Of a stretch of 64,000 bases of DNA, positions 8,250 to 16,828 are shown piece by piece. Origin of the DNA: Verrucomicrobium spinosum DSM 4136 = JCM 18804 (GTDB lineage Bacteria > Verrucomicrobiota > Verrucomicrobiia > Verrucomicrobiales > Verrucomicrobiaceae); contig NZ_ABIZ01000001.1 of NCBI RefSeq assembly GCF_000172155.1, positions 1,302,001 to 1,366,000 of the forward strand. The letters run 5' to 3'. The notes under the pieces are model-generated. The model did not search any database. It saw nothing but the letters and a program-made list of their open reading frames with translations, and was not told the DNA's origin. The first letter of the stretch is position 1; each line of letters begins with the position of its first letter. The position numbers and the translations under genes were made by a program.

Positions 8250-10241
8250 ATGCTTGCCGCAGAAAACCTTGGTATCTCATATGGCCCCCGCCGTCTGTTT
8301 GGAGAATTGAACTTCACCATCCGGGCCGGGGAGCGCTTTTCCCTGGCCGGGCCCAACGGGGCGGGCAAGTCCACGTTGATGAAGATCATTGCGGGGATCG
8401 AGCAGCAGGACGAGGGGAAGATCATCAAGGCGAAGTCGGTGACGGTGGGGTACCTGCCCCAGGAAGGGGTGGAGGTGAAGGGGCGCACCCTGATGGCGGA
8501 GGCGGAGACGGCGTTTGAGGACGCGATGGAGCTGCAGCGCCAGTTTGACGAGGCAAGCGAGGCTCTGGGGACCTACGACACGTCCTCCAGCGAGTACATC
8601 GACGCTCTTGAGGTCTTTGGGGACCTCCAGATCCGCCTGGAGCACCACGACCTCTCGAAAATGAAGCCGCGCATCGAGCGCGTGCTGATGGGCTTGGGCT
8701 TTTCCCACAAGGATCTGGACCGGCTCACGGATGAATTCAGCGGCGGCTGGCAGATGCGCATCGCCCTGGCCAAGCTGCTCCTCGCAGAGCCCAGCGTGCT
8801 GCTGCTGGATGAACCGACGAACCACCTGGACATCGAGACGGTGGTCTGGCTGGAAGACTATCTGAAGAACTACCCCGGTGCGATCATCCTGATCAGCCAC
8901 GACCGGCGTCTCCTCGACAACCTGACCAACCGTACCCTGGCCTTCGAGCCGGGCGCCCGGGCCACCCAGTACCAGGGCAACTACTCCTTCTTTGTCCGGG
9001 AGAGCGCGGCTCGCCGCGAGCAGCTGGAGCGGGCCAAGAAGAACCAGGACCGCGAGATCGCCAAGACGCAGCAGTTCATCGACCGTTTCCGCGCCCAGGC
9101 CAACAAGGCGTCCATGGTGCAGAGCCGCATCAAGGCGCTCGACAAGGTGGAACGGATCGAGCTGGAAGTGGAGGCGGACGAGATCGGCTTCAAGTTCCCG
9201 CAACCTCCGGCGAGTGGTCACACGGTGATGCGCATGGAGGGGATCGCCAAGAGTTATGACGGCGTGCGTTATGTCCTGAAGCCCTTCGACTTTGAAATCA
9301 ACAAGGGCGACCGGCTGGCGATTGTGGGGGTGAACGGCGCGGGGAAGACCACGTTCAGCAAGATCCTGGCCGGGGTGGAAAAGGCCACGGGCGGCACCCG
9401 GGAGCTGGGGCACAACGTGCGGGTGGGCTACTATTCGCAGGACCACGCCGATGCGCTCGACGGTGCCAAGACGGTGCTGGAAACGATTGAGAAATCCGCA
9501 AAGGGCATGTCCGAGGCGCAGCTCCGCACCCTGCTGGGATGTTTCCTCTTCCGCGGGGATGACGTATTCAAGCTGGTGAAGGTGCTGAGTGGTGGGGAGC
9601 GCGGACGCCTGGCCCTGGCCAACATGCTGCTCACGCCCTCCAACTTCCTGGTGCTGGACGAACCGACCAACCACCTGGACATGCGCTCCCAGTCGGTACT
9701 GCAGCAGGCGCTGCTGGACTACTCTGGCAGCTACGCCATCGTCTCTCACAATCGTGATTTCCTTGATCCCGTGGTGACGAAGACGCTGGAGTTCCGCGTG
9801 GGCGAGTCCCCCCGGCTCTTTCATGGCAACCTGAGCTACTATCTGGAAAAGAAGGCGGAGGAGAAGGCGAAGCTGGCCTCGACCAGCATCAGTTTCAGCA
9901 GCCCCGCCGCAGTCGCCAAACCCGCGGCCATGCCGGTGGAGATCGACAACAACTCCAAGGAGCGCCGCCGGATCGAGGCGCAGAAGCGCCAGCAACGGGC
10001 GCACATCTTGAAGCCGCTGCAGGAGAAGCTGGAGGCGGTGGAGGGGCAGATCGCGAGCCTGGAGCAGGACAAGACGGAGCTGGTGAAGAAGATGAACAGC
10101 GCCTCGTTTGGCACCGATGCCGGGGAGGTGATGGAGACGACAAGCCGCTTCTCATCCATCGAAAGCGCACTGGAAAAGGCCTTCTCCCAATGGTCGGAAG
10201 TGAGCGAGGCCATTGAGAGTGCGGAGAAGGAGCTCGGCTGA
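8250..10241 (+). CDS. ABC-F family ATPase (ribosome-associated, Uup/EttA type)
   Basis: A 663-residue protein with two ABC ATPase domains in one chain and no membrane segment, the mark of ABC-F translation factors. Domain 1 has Walker A GPNGAGKST (~35), signature FSGGWQMRIALAK (~164) and Walker B LLLDEPTNHLD (~187). A charged linker follows (residues ~250-310, RRQQLERAKKNQ-like), then domain 2 with GVNGAGKTT (~360), LSGGERGRLALANM (~449) and LVLDEPTNHLDM (~467). The last ~90 residues form a coiled coil typical of Uup/YfmR-like members. Role known for the family: ATP-dependent binding at the ribosomal E site. The ATPase gene 33 bases downstream may be cotranscribed. Confidence 0.9.
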   Translation: MLAAENLGISYGPRRLFGELNFTIRAGERFSLAGPNGAGKSTLMKIIAGIEQQDEGKIIKAKSVTVGYLPQEGVEVKGRTLMAEAETAFEDAMELQRQFDEASEALGTYDTSSSEYIDALEVFGDLQIRLEHHDLSKMKPRIERVLMGLGFSHKDLDRLTDEFSGGWQMRIALAKLLLAEPSVLLLDEPTNHLDIETVVWLEDYLKNYPGAIILISHDRRLLDNLTNRTLAFEPGARATQYQGNYSFFVRESAARREQLERAKKNQDREIAKTQQFIDRFRAQANKASMVQSRIKALDKVERIELEVEADEIGFKFPQPPASGHTVMRMEGIAKSYDGVRYVLKPFDFEINKGDRLAIVGVNGAGKTTFSKILAGVEKATGGTRELGHNVRVGYYSQDHADALDGAKTVLETIEKSAKGMSEAQLRTLLGCFLFRGDDVFKLVKVLSGGERGRLALANMLLTPSNFLVLDEPTNHLDMRSQSVLQQALLDYSGSYAIVSHNRDFLDPVVTKTLEFRVGESPRLFHGNLSYYLEKKAEEKAKLASTSISFSSPAAVAKPAAMPVEIDNNSKERRRIEAQKRQQRAHILKPLQEKLEAVEGQIASLEQDKTELVKKMNSASFGTDAGEVMETTSRFSSIESALEKAFSQWSEVSEAIESAEKELG

Positions 10242-10274
10242 CGCGGCCGTAGAAACCTCGAACCTGAATGCCCC

Positions 10275-10910
10275 ATGCTCGAAGTCCGCGACCTCCGTTT
10301 TGCTTATGGCGGGGGCGGCTTTTCCCTGCACATCCCGGAGCTCATCCTGAGACCGGGCCAGAGTCTGGGTCTGGGTGGGCCGAGCGGGGCGGGGAAGACG
10401 ACCGTGCTCAAGCTGCTTGCCGGCATTCTGGCAGCGCAGGGCGGTCGCGTGCAGATTGAGGGGGCCGTGCCGGACCGGGCGGTCCGTCTGGCCCGAATGG
10501 GACTTGTTTTTCAGGACTTTGCCCTGGTGGAATACCTGACGTCCTGGGACAACGTGCTGCTGCCGCTCCGGCTCACGGGTCGTCTGCAAAAGGATCACGA
10601 GGTGCGGGCAGCATCTCTGTTGGAAGCGGTTGAGATGGCAGGGCATCGCGACCATCTGGTCTCCCGGCTCTCCCAGGGGGAGCGGCAGCGCATCGCCGTG
10701 GTGCGGGCTTTGTTGCATCGTCCGGCCTTGCTGCTGGCGGATGAGCCGACTTCTGCGCTGGACACCCGGCGGCGCAATCTGGTGGCGGGGTTGCTGCAAA
10801 AGGAACTGCACGAGCACGGGACGATGCTGGTGCTGGTGACGCACGACCTGGAGCTCCACGAGCAGGCCCAGCAGAAGATCAGTGTGGAGGCGTGGTGCCA
10901 GCCGTCATGA
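10275..10910 (+). CDS. ABC transporter ATP-binding protein (LolD/MacB type)
   Basis: A 211-residue single ABC ATPase. Walker A GPSGAGKTTVLKLLAG at ~38-53, Q-loop MGLVFQDFALVEYLT, signature LSQGERQRIAVVRALL (~134-149; Q replaces the usual first G, as is common in LolD relatives), Walker B LLLADEPTSALD (~153-164) and the H-loop LVTHD. The family drives mechanotransmission transporters that extract lipoproteins or export small molecules. It overlaps the permease gene by ATGA, so the two form one transporter. Confidence 0.88.
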   Translation: MLEVRDLRFAYGGGGFSLHIPELILRPGQSLGLGGPSGAGKTTVLKLLAGILAAQGGRVQIEGAVPDRAVRLARMGLVFQDFALVEYLTSWDNVLLPLRLTGRLQKDHEVRAASLLEAVEMAGHRDHLVSRLSQGERQRIAVVRALLHRPALLLADEPTSALDTRRRNLVAGLLQKELHEHGTMLVLVTHDLELHEQAQQKISVEAWCQPS

Positions 10911-12085
10911 AAGGGCCCCTGCACCTCGCCTGGCAGTACGTGGCGCACTACCGCGTGCGCACGCTGTTGTTGAGCCTTGCACTGGGGCTGACGCTGGCGC
11001 TGCCGCTGGCCGTGCGCGGCCTCGTACAGATCGCCCAGACAGAGATGCGCTCACGTGCGGTGGCGACACCCCTGGTGCTGGGTGCAAAGGGCAGCCCGCT
11101 GGAACTGGTGCTCAATGCCCTCTATTTTCGCCGAAGGGGCGCGGGGGAGATCCCTCAGAAACAAGTGCAGGTGATCCGGTCCAGCGGCCTGGCGTCGGCC
11201 ATCCCGCTGTACGTGCGTTATCATGCCCAGCAGGCCCCCATTGTGGGCACGAGCCTGGAATACTTTGACTATCGGGGACTGCGCATCGCGCAAGGACGCA
11301 CGCTGGGCCGGCTGGGAGACTGCGTGGTGGGGGCGCGCGTGGCCCGGGAGCGCGGCTGGCAGGTGGGGGGCAAGGTGAACTCCTCGCCCGAGCAGGTGTT
11401 TGATCTGGCGGGCATTTACCCTCTGCGCATGACCATCACCGGAGTGCTGGCGGAGTCGGGGACGGCTGATGACCAGGCGGTCTTCGTGGATGTGAAAACG
11501 GCATGGTTGATTGAGGGCAAGGCCCACGGTCATGAGGACTTGGTGAAGGCCGAGGACCCGAACGCGGTGCTGTCCCGCACGGATCAGAATGTGGTGGGGA
11601 GCAAGGCGGTGCGGATGTTCAGCGAGGTCACGGCCGAGAATCTGAAGTCGTTTCACTTTCACGGGAATCCGGACGATTTCCCGCTCACCGCCATCCTCGT
11701 GGTGCCGGAGGATGAGAAGGCGCAGGCCATCCTGCTGGGGCGCTATCAAAAGCCGGATGCCGCCCATCAGTTGGTGCAGCCGGGCGTGGAAATGGATGCG
11801 CTGCTGGCCACCTTGGTGCAGGCAGAACGATTCACCGTGGTGCTGCTGGTGGTGTTGGGGGTGGTGGTGGTCTTGATCTCCACGCTGGTGTTTGCCCTCT
11901 CCTTCAAGATGCGGCGGCGGGAGTTTGCCACGCTGGAGGATCTGGGGATCAGCCGCTGGCGCATTGCGACGGTGAAGACGGCGGAGGTGGTCATGGTGGG
12001 CCTGCTGGCAGCGGGGCTGGCCGGGGGCATCACCGCGCTGGTCTGGTGGTTGGGGGCCGGGCTGGTCCGCATGAGTTTAAATTGA
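10907..12085 (+). CDS. ABC transporter permease (FtsX/MacB-like)
   Basis: A 392-residue permease with the FtsX/MacB layout: one membrane helix near the N-terminus (TLLLSLALGLTLALPLAV, ~20-38), a periplasmic domain of about 270 residues starting with RSRAVATPLVLGAKGSP, and three C-terminal helices, the first LLVVLGVVVVLISTLVFAL, followed by SFKMRRREFATLEDLGISRW, the cytoplasmic coupling segment. ATG 10907 overlaps the ATPase stop (ATGA), which decides the start against an alternative five codons upstream. With the ATPase it should form a two-protein MacB/LolCDE-like machine; no membrane-fusion protein is beside it, so the cargo is unknown. Confidence 0.85.
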   Translation: MKGPLHLAWQYVAHYRVRTLLLSLALGLTLALPLAVRGLVQIAQTEMRSRAVATPLVLGAKGSPLELVLNALYFRRRGAGEIPQKQVQVIRSSGLASAIPLYVRYHAQQAPIVGTSLEYFDYRGLRIAQGRTLGRLGDCVVGARVARERGWQVGGKVNSSPEQVFDLAGIYPLRMTITGVLAESGTADDQAVFVDVKTAWLIEGKAHGHEDLVKAEDPNAVLSRTDQNVVGSKAVRMFSEVTAENLKSFHFHGNPDDFPLTAILVVPEDEKAQAILLGRYQKPDAAHQLVQPGVEMDALLATLVQAERFTVVLLVVLGVVVVLISTLVFALSFKMRRREFATLEDLGISRWRIATVKTAEVVMVGLLAAGLAGGITALVWWLGAGLVRMSLN

Positions 12086-12311
12086 ATCTGGCGCCCCTCT
12101 CCGGCGTTTGTCCAGACTCAAAACGCCTCGCAACCCACCCAGCGCTTTTATCCAAACAGGTTCTGAGGGTTCGCATCTTCTTGCAGGGGTCCTCCCGGGC
12201 GGGTATAACTGGCCTGCGCAGGACCCTGCGTGCGGGCGGAGGCACCCCCGGACAGCCTTCCTCGATAACACCCCGCCTGCGGGCCTATTTGACCTCTTGT
12301 CGTCTCCTACC
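12086..12311 (+). other. Spacer between exporter and DUF4407 gene
   Basis: About 225 bases without a supported gene. Frames on both strands stay open only because the region is GC-rich. Small GC palindromes such as CCTGCGCAGG (12211-12220) are present. I see no convincing terminator with a T run and no clear promoter. Confidence 0.4.
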
Positions 12312-14036
12312 ATGAACCAGCCAGGTTTCTTTGCCCGTGTCTTTATCTGGCTTTCCGGCGCCAGTGATGTGAACCTGCGCGAGTGCCCACCATGGGAGGT
12401 GCGCAAGTATGTGGCCTTTGGGGCGACGGTGCTGGTGCCGTGCGTGTTCGCCTTTATCGCGGCGGCGTACGCCATCTCCACTCTCACGACGGACTGGAAC
12501 GTCATCTTCGGCGTGGCGGGGGTGTGGGCCTTCATCATTCTCACGGTGGACCGGGCCCTGCTGGCCACGTACCGCGCCTACCAGTCTTTCTTCCGGAAGG
12601 TCAGCCAGTTTTTCCTCCGCCTCGTGGTGGCGGGGCTCATGGGCATTACCATCTCCCACCCGCTGACCCTGCTGCTCTTCAAGGACACCATTGCCTCAGT
12701 GATCGAGAAAGATCGCGAGATCGAGCTCAACGCCGTGCGGACGACTGCGGTGGAACAGAAGAAGGTGGTGGAGGAAAAGATCACCGCGCTGGACGGAGAG
12801 ATTGCCAAGGCGCGGCAGAAGTGGGACGAGAGCTTCAGTGCCAAGTTCCTGGTGGGTGACGAGACCAACGGGGAGAAGAAACCGCTCACGGATGAGGAGA
12901 GGCGCGCCAAGGCGGAACTGGAGAAGCAGATCGCCGAGGCCAAGGCCCCCACGGTGGAAAAGCTGAAGGCGGCGGAAAAGGAAATAACGGATCTCACCAC
13001 CCAGTCCGTCCGTTTGCAGTCGGAGCTGGATTTTTGGCAGAAGGAGTTCGAGCGGGAGCTGAACGGTCAGCGGAGCGGCATCATCGGCCTGGGGCCGCGC
13101 GCCAAGAGCATCCAGAGTGACCAGCTGGCGTGGCGGCGTGACGAAAGCAAGCGTGTGGCAGGCATGCTGGAGGCACGCACCCTGGAGCGCACGCAGTTGC
13201 AGGCGGAGTCGCTGAGCATCGAGCAGACCCTGACGGCGGCGGCCGAGGTGAAGGCCATGGAGCAGGCGGCCAGGGTGAAGCAGGAACAGGCCCGGATCGA
13301 AGGCCTGCGCCAGCAGGTGCAGCAGCAGCAGGCGGACCAGTTTGTGGATCAGCAGAACCAGATGCGCGCCACGCTCAAGACCCAGATTGACACCCGGCTG
13401 GAGCAGATGGAGCAAATGCAAAAGGAGCTGACGAAGATCGGCGAGGATGAGCGCGCGCGCATGGACAAGATCCGCGATGAACCGCGCCGCGACATTCTGA
13501 AGCAGACGCTCGCGCTGCACCGGGTGTTCCGCGAGGGATCCGAAGGCGGCCAGTTCGCGCTCACCGCGTATGTTGTTTTGTCCCTGCTCTTCATGCTGGT
13601 GGACACCATCCCGCTGATGGTGAAATTCTTTGCCAAGGCAGGGCCCTATGACACGCTGGTGGATTGTGATGAGGTGCGGTTTGACAAAGAGCGTGAGGCC
13701 TTCCTGAAAAGCTACCATCGGTACATGGATGAGCTGGCCAACGGCCGGTTGTTGCACCTGACGCGGAACAAGCCGCTGGAGCAGGCGCTGATTGAGGGGG
13801 TGGACCGCTCCAAGGCAGCCAAGGAGTTCCTGGAAACTCTCATGGACCTGGAGCAGACTTTTCAGGAGCGCATGCGCTCACAGGAGGAGACCATGGCAGG
13901 AGCCAGCGCGCATTTCTCCAGTGCGGAACGTCAGGCAATGCTGCGGCACATGGCCGACACGTTCTATGGCGATCTGCGTGGACGCATGGAGCAGTTCTTT
14001 GATCAGGGGGCGAGCAAGTCAGCGAGTTCGGTGTGA
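12312..14036 (+). CDS. DUF4407 membrane protein with long coiled coil
   Basis: A 574-residue protein matching the DUF4407 layout. Three membrane helices near the N-terminus (~34-56, 60-78, 98-118), a very charged coiled-coil region of nearly 300 residues (~125-400, rich in KAELEKQ and QQQQ-like runs), and a fourth helix near 412-437 (YVVLSLLFMLVDTIPLMVKF), then a soluble tail. The segment VDRALLATYRAYQS after helix 2 is typical of the family. I chose ATG 12312 because the membrane region starts there; the frame to 12108 adds a proline-rich stretch without support. The role of the family is unknown; the shape suggests an envelope scaffold or a stretched sensor. Confidence 0.7.
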   Translation: MNQPGFFARVFIWLSGASDVNLRECPPWEVRKYVAFGATVLVPCVFAFIAAAYAISTLTTDWNVIFGVAGVWAFIILTVDRALLATYRAYQSFFRKVSQFFLRLVVAGLMGITISHPLTLLLFKDTIASVIEKDREIELNAVRTTAVEQKKVVEEKITALDGEIAKARQKWDESFSAKFLVGDETNGEKKPLTDEERRAKAELEKQIAEAKAPTVEKLKAAEKEITDLTTQSVRLQSELDFWQKEFERELNGQRSGIIGLGPRAKSIQSDQLAWRRDESKRVAGMLEARTLERTQLQAESLSIEQTLTAAAEVKAMEQAARVKQEQARIEGLRQQVQQQQADQFVDQQNQMRATLKTQIDTRLEQMEQMQKELTKIGEDERARMDKIRDEPRRDILKQTLALHRVFREGSEGGQFALTAYVVLSLLFMLVDTIPLMVKFFAKAGPYDTLVDCDEVRFDKEREAFLKSYHRYMDELANGRLLHLTRNKPLEQALIEGVDRSKAAKEFLETLMDLEQTFQERMRSQEETMAGASAHFSSAERQAMLRHMADTFYGDLRGRMEQFFDQGASKSASSV

Positions 14037-14441
14037 CCCGCTGCGCAGGAGACAGAAGACTGGAAGACACAAGACACAAGACCTGAGGTCTGGGGTGGGT
14101 GTGCGCGGGCAGCGCAGATTGGCAATCTGCTGCGCCGCGGATTGGTAATCGGCAGTAGGTGGGGTGATGCGGGAGACGGAATATTCTCACACGAAGGCAC
14201 AAAGGCACAAAGGTTTGAGGATCGAGGCGAAGGTGCAAGGGACGGTGCAGGCTGTGCGAGGAGTGTTGTCGGCAGGCAAAAGCAGCTCTTCACGCACGCA
14301 CTCCACAGCGACTTCGTCGCCAGGCGTTGGGGGTGGTGAGGGAAGCTTCAAGCATCCGACGTCCGCAAGCTGAGGCCCGTGCTCCGACCAAAGATGGCTT
14401 CAACACCTTGTCCACTGCCTACTGCCTGCTGCCCACTGGAT
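14037..14441. repeat. Repeat-filled intergenic stretch after DUF4407 gene
   Basis: No gene is supported. Three dispersed repeats are visible. (1) 14044-14100 begins CGCAGGAGACAGAAGACT and matches 21891-21948 over ~57 bases with few differences. (2) 14190-14220 holds ACACGAAGGCACAAAGGCAC, found again near 56894. (3) 14288-14335 holds TTCACGCACGCACTCCACAG and a GCGACttcGTCGC hairpin (14308-14320), shared with 62185-62197 and, with another stem, 6958-6971. Repeat (1) starts seven bases after the stop codon of the DUF4407 gene. Confidence 0.75.
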
Positions 14442-15614
14442 TCACGCCATCGCGAGATGCTCGTCCTGCACGCGGGGCAGCCGGCCGTTCACCTCATTCA
14501 ACCGGCAGGTCTGGAGGCGGGGGAGGACGTACTTGGCGAAGAGATCACACTCGTGCAGGTGGGGATACCCGCTGAGGATGAAGGAGCGCATGCCCAGATC
14601 CATGTACTGTTGGAGCTTGGCATAGACTTGGTCAGGATCGCCGACGATGGCGCTGCCACAGCCGCTGCGCCCGCGACCGATGCCGCTCCACAGGTGGTCT
14701 TCGATGTAGCCTTCATCATCGGCATGAGCGCGGAGGGCATCCTGGCGGAGGACGCCGGCGGACTGGTGGTCCAGTGACCGGCATTTCGTCTCGCGGGCGC
14801 GGGCGTCGTCCAGTCGTGAGATGAGTTTGCGGGCGGCATCCCGCGCTTGGGACTCGGTCTCACGAACGATAACGTGAATCCGGAGCCCAAAGTCGAGAGC
14901 CCGGCCAAATCCAGAGGCCTGCCGGGAGAGGGAGCGCATGGTCTCGGCAAGTTGTGGCAGGGTCTCGGGCCACATCAGGAAGACATCGCAGAAGCGGGCG
15001 CAGAGCTCCTGGGCACGCGGTGAGATGCCACCGAAGTAGAGCAGGGGGCCGCCGTTCTGCTGGAAGGGCCGGGCGGCATCGGTACGGATGCGGGCGATGT
15101 CGTAGAAGTCGCCTTTGAAAGCGAGCTCGTTCTGAGTCCAGCACTGCTTGAGGATCTGCAGCACCTCCGCGCTGCGGGCGTAGCGGGCCTCGTTATCCTG
15201 GTCCATGCCCGGGAGGTTGGAGGAGATGATGTTCAGGGCCAGACGGCCACGGGCAATGTGGTCCAGAGTGGCAATGGCGCGGGCCAGCATGGGCGGGTGC
15301 ACCTCACCCATGCGCAGGGCCACGAGTTGGTGGATCTGCCGGGTGAGCACGGCCATGGAGAAGGCGAAGCCGAGGGCGTCCTGCCCCTCGGTCCAGCCAG
15401 AGGACAGGAGCACGTTTTGATAGCCATGCTCATCGGCCCGGCGGACAATCTCCGAACAATGCTCAAAACTGCTCCGGTGATGCGGTGCCGGGTCGCCCAG
15501 GAATTCGCAGTCGTCTGAGCACAGTGCTCCAAACCACGCAATCTCGGCCTGACGGCGGCGAGTTCGAATCCGGATTCCTTGCGCAGGATCGACAGGTGTA
15601 TGAGGAGGCACCAT
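14442..15614 (-). CDS. SsuD-type FMNH2-dependent sulfonate monooxygenase (LLM class)
   Basis: A 390-residue luciferase-like monooxygenase closest in pattern to alkanesulfonate monooxygenase SsuD. Seen: TLDHIARGRLALNIISSNLPG, DVFLMWPETLPQL (SsuD has a similar YLTWGEP segment), HLWSGIGRGRSGCGSAIVGD near the C-terminus and the hallmark FILSGYPHLHE. Known for the family: with FMNH2 from a separate reductase and O2 it cleaves the C-S bond of a sulfonate, giving sulfite and an aldehyde. No flavin reductase gene is in the window. ATG 15614 is used; a TTG eight codons upstream is possible. The divergent operon encodes sulfite oxidation, which supports a desulfonating role. The substrate is unknown. 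Confidence 0.78.
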   Translation of the reverse strand: MVPPHTPVDPAQGIRIRTRRRQAEIAWFGALCSDDCEFLGDPAPHHRSSFEHCSEIVRRADEHGYQNVLLSSGWTEGQDALGFAFSMAVLTRQIHQLVALRMGEVHPPMLARAIATLDHIARGRLALNIISSNLPGMDQDNEARYARSAEVLQILKQCWTQNELAFKGDFYDIARIRTDAARPFQQNGGPLLYFGGISPRAQELCARFCDVFLMWPETLPQLAETMRSLSRQASGFGRALDFGLRIHVIVRETESQARDAARKLISRLDDARARETKCRSLDHQSAGVLRQDALRAHADDEGYIEDHLWSGIGRGRSGCGSAIVGDPDQVYAKLQQYMDLGMRSFILSGYPHLHECDLFAKYVLPRLQTCRLNEVNGRLPRVQDEHLAMA

Positions 15615-15681
15615 GGCGATGGGATTATGGTTTTTCAAAAATAACCCGATTTATTCCCTTCACAAAGAATTTTCCTTTCGG

Positions 15682-15697
15682 CTGACCAATTGGTTAG
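15682..15697. promoter_or_regulatory. Palindrome in divergent promoter region, candidate ROK repressor operator
   Basis: The 69 bases between the SsuD-type gene and the dehydrogenase gene contain CTGACCAATTGGTTAG, a 16-base imperfect palindrome with a perfect ten-base core ACCAATTGGT at 15685-15694. It lies about 11 bases before ATG 15708, next to an AT-richer tract suited to promoters for both directions. The last gene of the operon encodes a winged-helix ROK regulator, the natural candidate to bind here. Inference from position only. Confidence 0.4.
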
Positions 15698-15707
15698 GCT
15701 GGGTGGA

Positions 15708-16811
15708 ATGCCGTTGAGAGAACATAAAGTGAGATTTGGCCTCGTTGGATACGGTGCCTGGGGCCGGCACCACGCGCAGGTCATCGCTGCCCACCCGGAA
15801 GCGGAACTGGCGGGGGTGGTGACTCCCTCTGAGGCATCGCGTGCGGAGGCGCGGGCGCGCTTTCCGGGGGTGGGGGTGTTTGAGACGGCGCAACAGATGC
15901 TGGAAACGCTCGCCCTGGAGGTGGTGGACGTAGTGGCCCCCAATCATGTGCATTTCCCCATCGCAGCGGCGGCCCTGAAGGCGGGCTGTCATGTGCTGCT
16001 GGAGAAGCCGATGGCGACGACACTAGCCGATTGCCACGCGCTCATGGCGCTGGCGGAGCAGGCGGGGCGGCAGATCCTGGTGGGGCATGAGTTGCGGCTG
16101 TCCTCCCAGTGGGGGCGCATCAAGGAGATTATCGATCAGGGAGGCATCGGCGTACCGTGGAACGTGCTGGTGGAGCTGTCCCGTCGGCCCTACCGCCTGG
16201 GCTCTGACGGCTGGAGGTATGACCCGGACCGGGTGGGGGACTGGATGCTGGAGGAGCCGGTGCACTTCTTTGACCTGGCGCGTTGGTACCTGGAGCAACA
16301 CGGAGAGCCAGCCACCATCTATGCCTCTGCCAATGCCGTGGACGACGCCCGCCCCTCCCTGCACGACAACGTGACCGCCATCGTGCGCCATGCGACGGGG
16401 GCGCAGGCGACTATTTGCCAGACGCTGGCAGCCTTTGGTCATCATCAGACGGTGAAAGTGACGGGCAGCAAGGGGGCCATCTGGGCCAGCTGGAGCGGGG
16501 CCACGGACCGCGTGCCGGACCCCGTCTGCACCCTGCGGGTTTACGATGGCCAGACGGTGGAGGATCTGGAGCTGCATAGGCCCTCTGGGGAACTGATCGA
16601 ACTCCAGGCAGAGATCGCCCACTGCATCCGGATGGTGAAGGAGGGGGTCCCGCCTGCGGTGAATGCGAACGACGGCCTGTGGAGTGTGGGGCTTTGTCTG
16701 GCGGCAGGGGCCTCCACCCAATCGAGGGGAATGATCGAACTGGAGGACTTCCTCCATGGTGGTACCCCCTATCCACCTATGAGGAGGGAAATCCCTAAAA
16801 CCAGCCTGTGA
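15708..16811 (+). CDS. Gfo/Idh/MocA family NAD(P)-dependent oxidoreductase
   Basis: A 367-residue protein. N-terminal Rossmann fold with GLVGYGAWGRHHAQVI (~10-25), then VDVVAPNHVHFPIAAAAL and the family-defining LLEKPMATT (EKP, ~100-108). The C-terminal alpha/beta domain has GDWMLEEPVHFFDLARW, the place of the catalytic D/H pair (EEPVHFFD). Known for the family: hydride transfer on sugar hydroxyls or aldehydes and related cyclitols. It heads the sulfite operon; its stop overlaps a possible GTG of the next gene. In this context it may reduce the aldehyde left after desulfonation or oxidise the sulfonated sugar first. ATG 15708 fits the fold better than the TTG at 15690. Confidence 0.82.
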   Translation: MPLREHKVRFGLVGYGAWGRHHAQVIAAHPEAELAGVVTPSEASRAEARARFPGVGVFETAQQMLETLALEVVDVVAPNHVHFPIAAAALKAGCHVLLEKPMATTLADCHALMALAEQAGRQILVGHELRLSSQWGRIKEIIDQGGIGVPWNVLVELSRRPYRLGSDGWRYDPDRVGDWMLEEPVHFFDLARWYLEQHGEPATIYASANAVDDARPSLHDNVTAIVRHATGAQATICQTLAAFGHHQTVKVTGSKGAIWASWSGATDRVPDPVCTLRVYDGQTVEDLELHRPSGELIELQAEIAHCIRMVKEGVPPAVNANDGLWSVGLCLAAGASTQSRGMIELEDFLHGGTPYPPMRREIPKTSL

Positions 16812-16828
16812 TTGAGCGTTCCCGTCTT

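Noticed and set aside
8277-10004. Minus-strand open frame of 575 codons opposite the ABC-F gene
   Set aside because: The plus strand encodes a complete ABC-F protein; the antisense product is Leu/His/Arg-rich without features.
15440-15640. Missing flavin reductase (SsuE-like) hidden near the monooxygenase
   Set aside because: No frame in 14.0-16.0 kb shows a flavin reductase pattern; the reductase must come from elsewhere.
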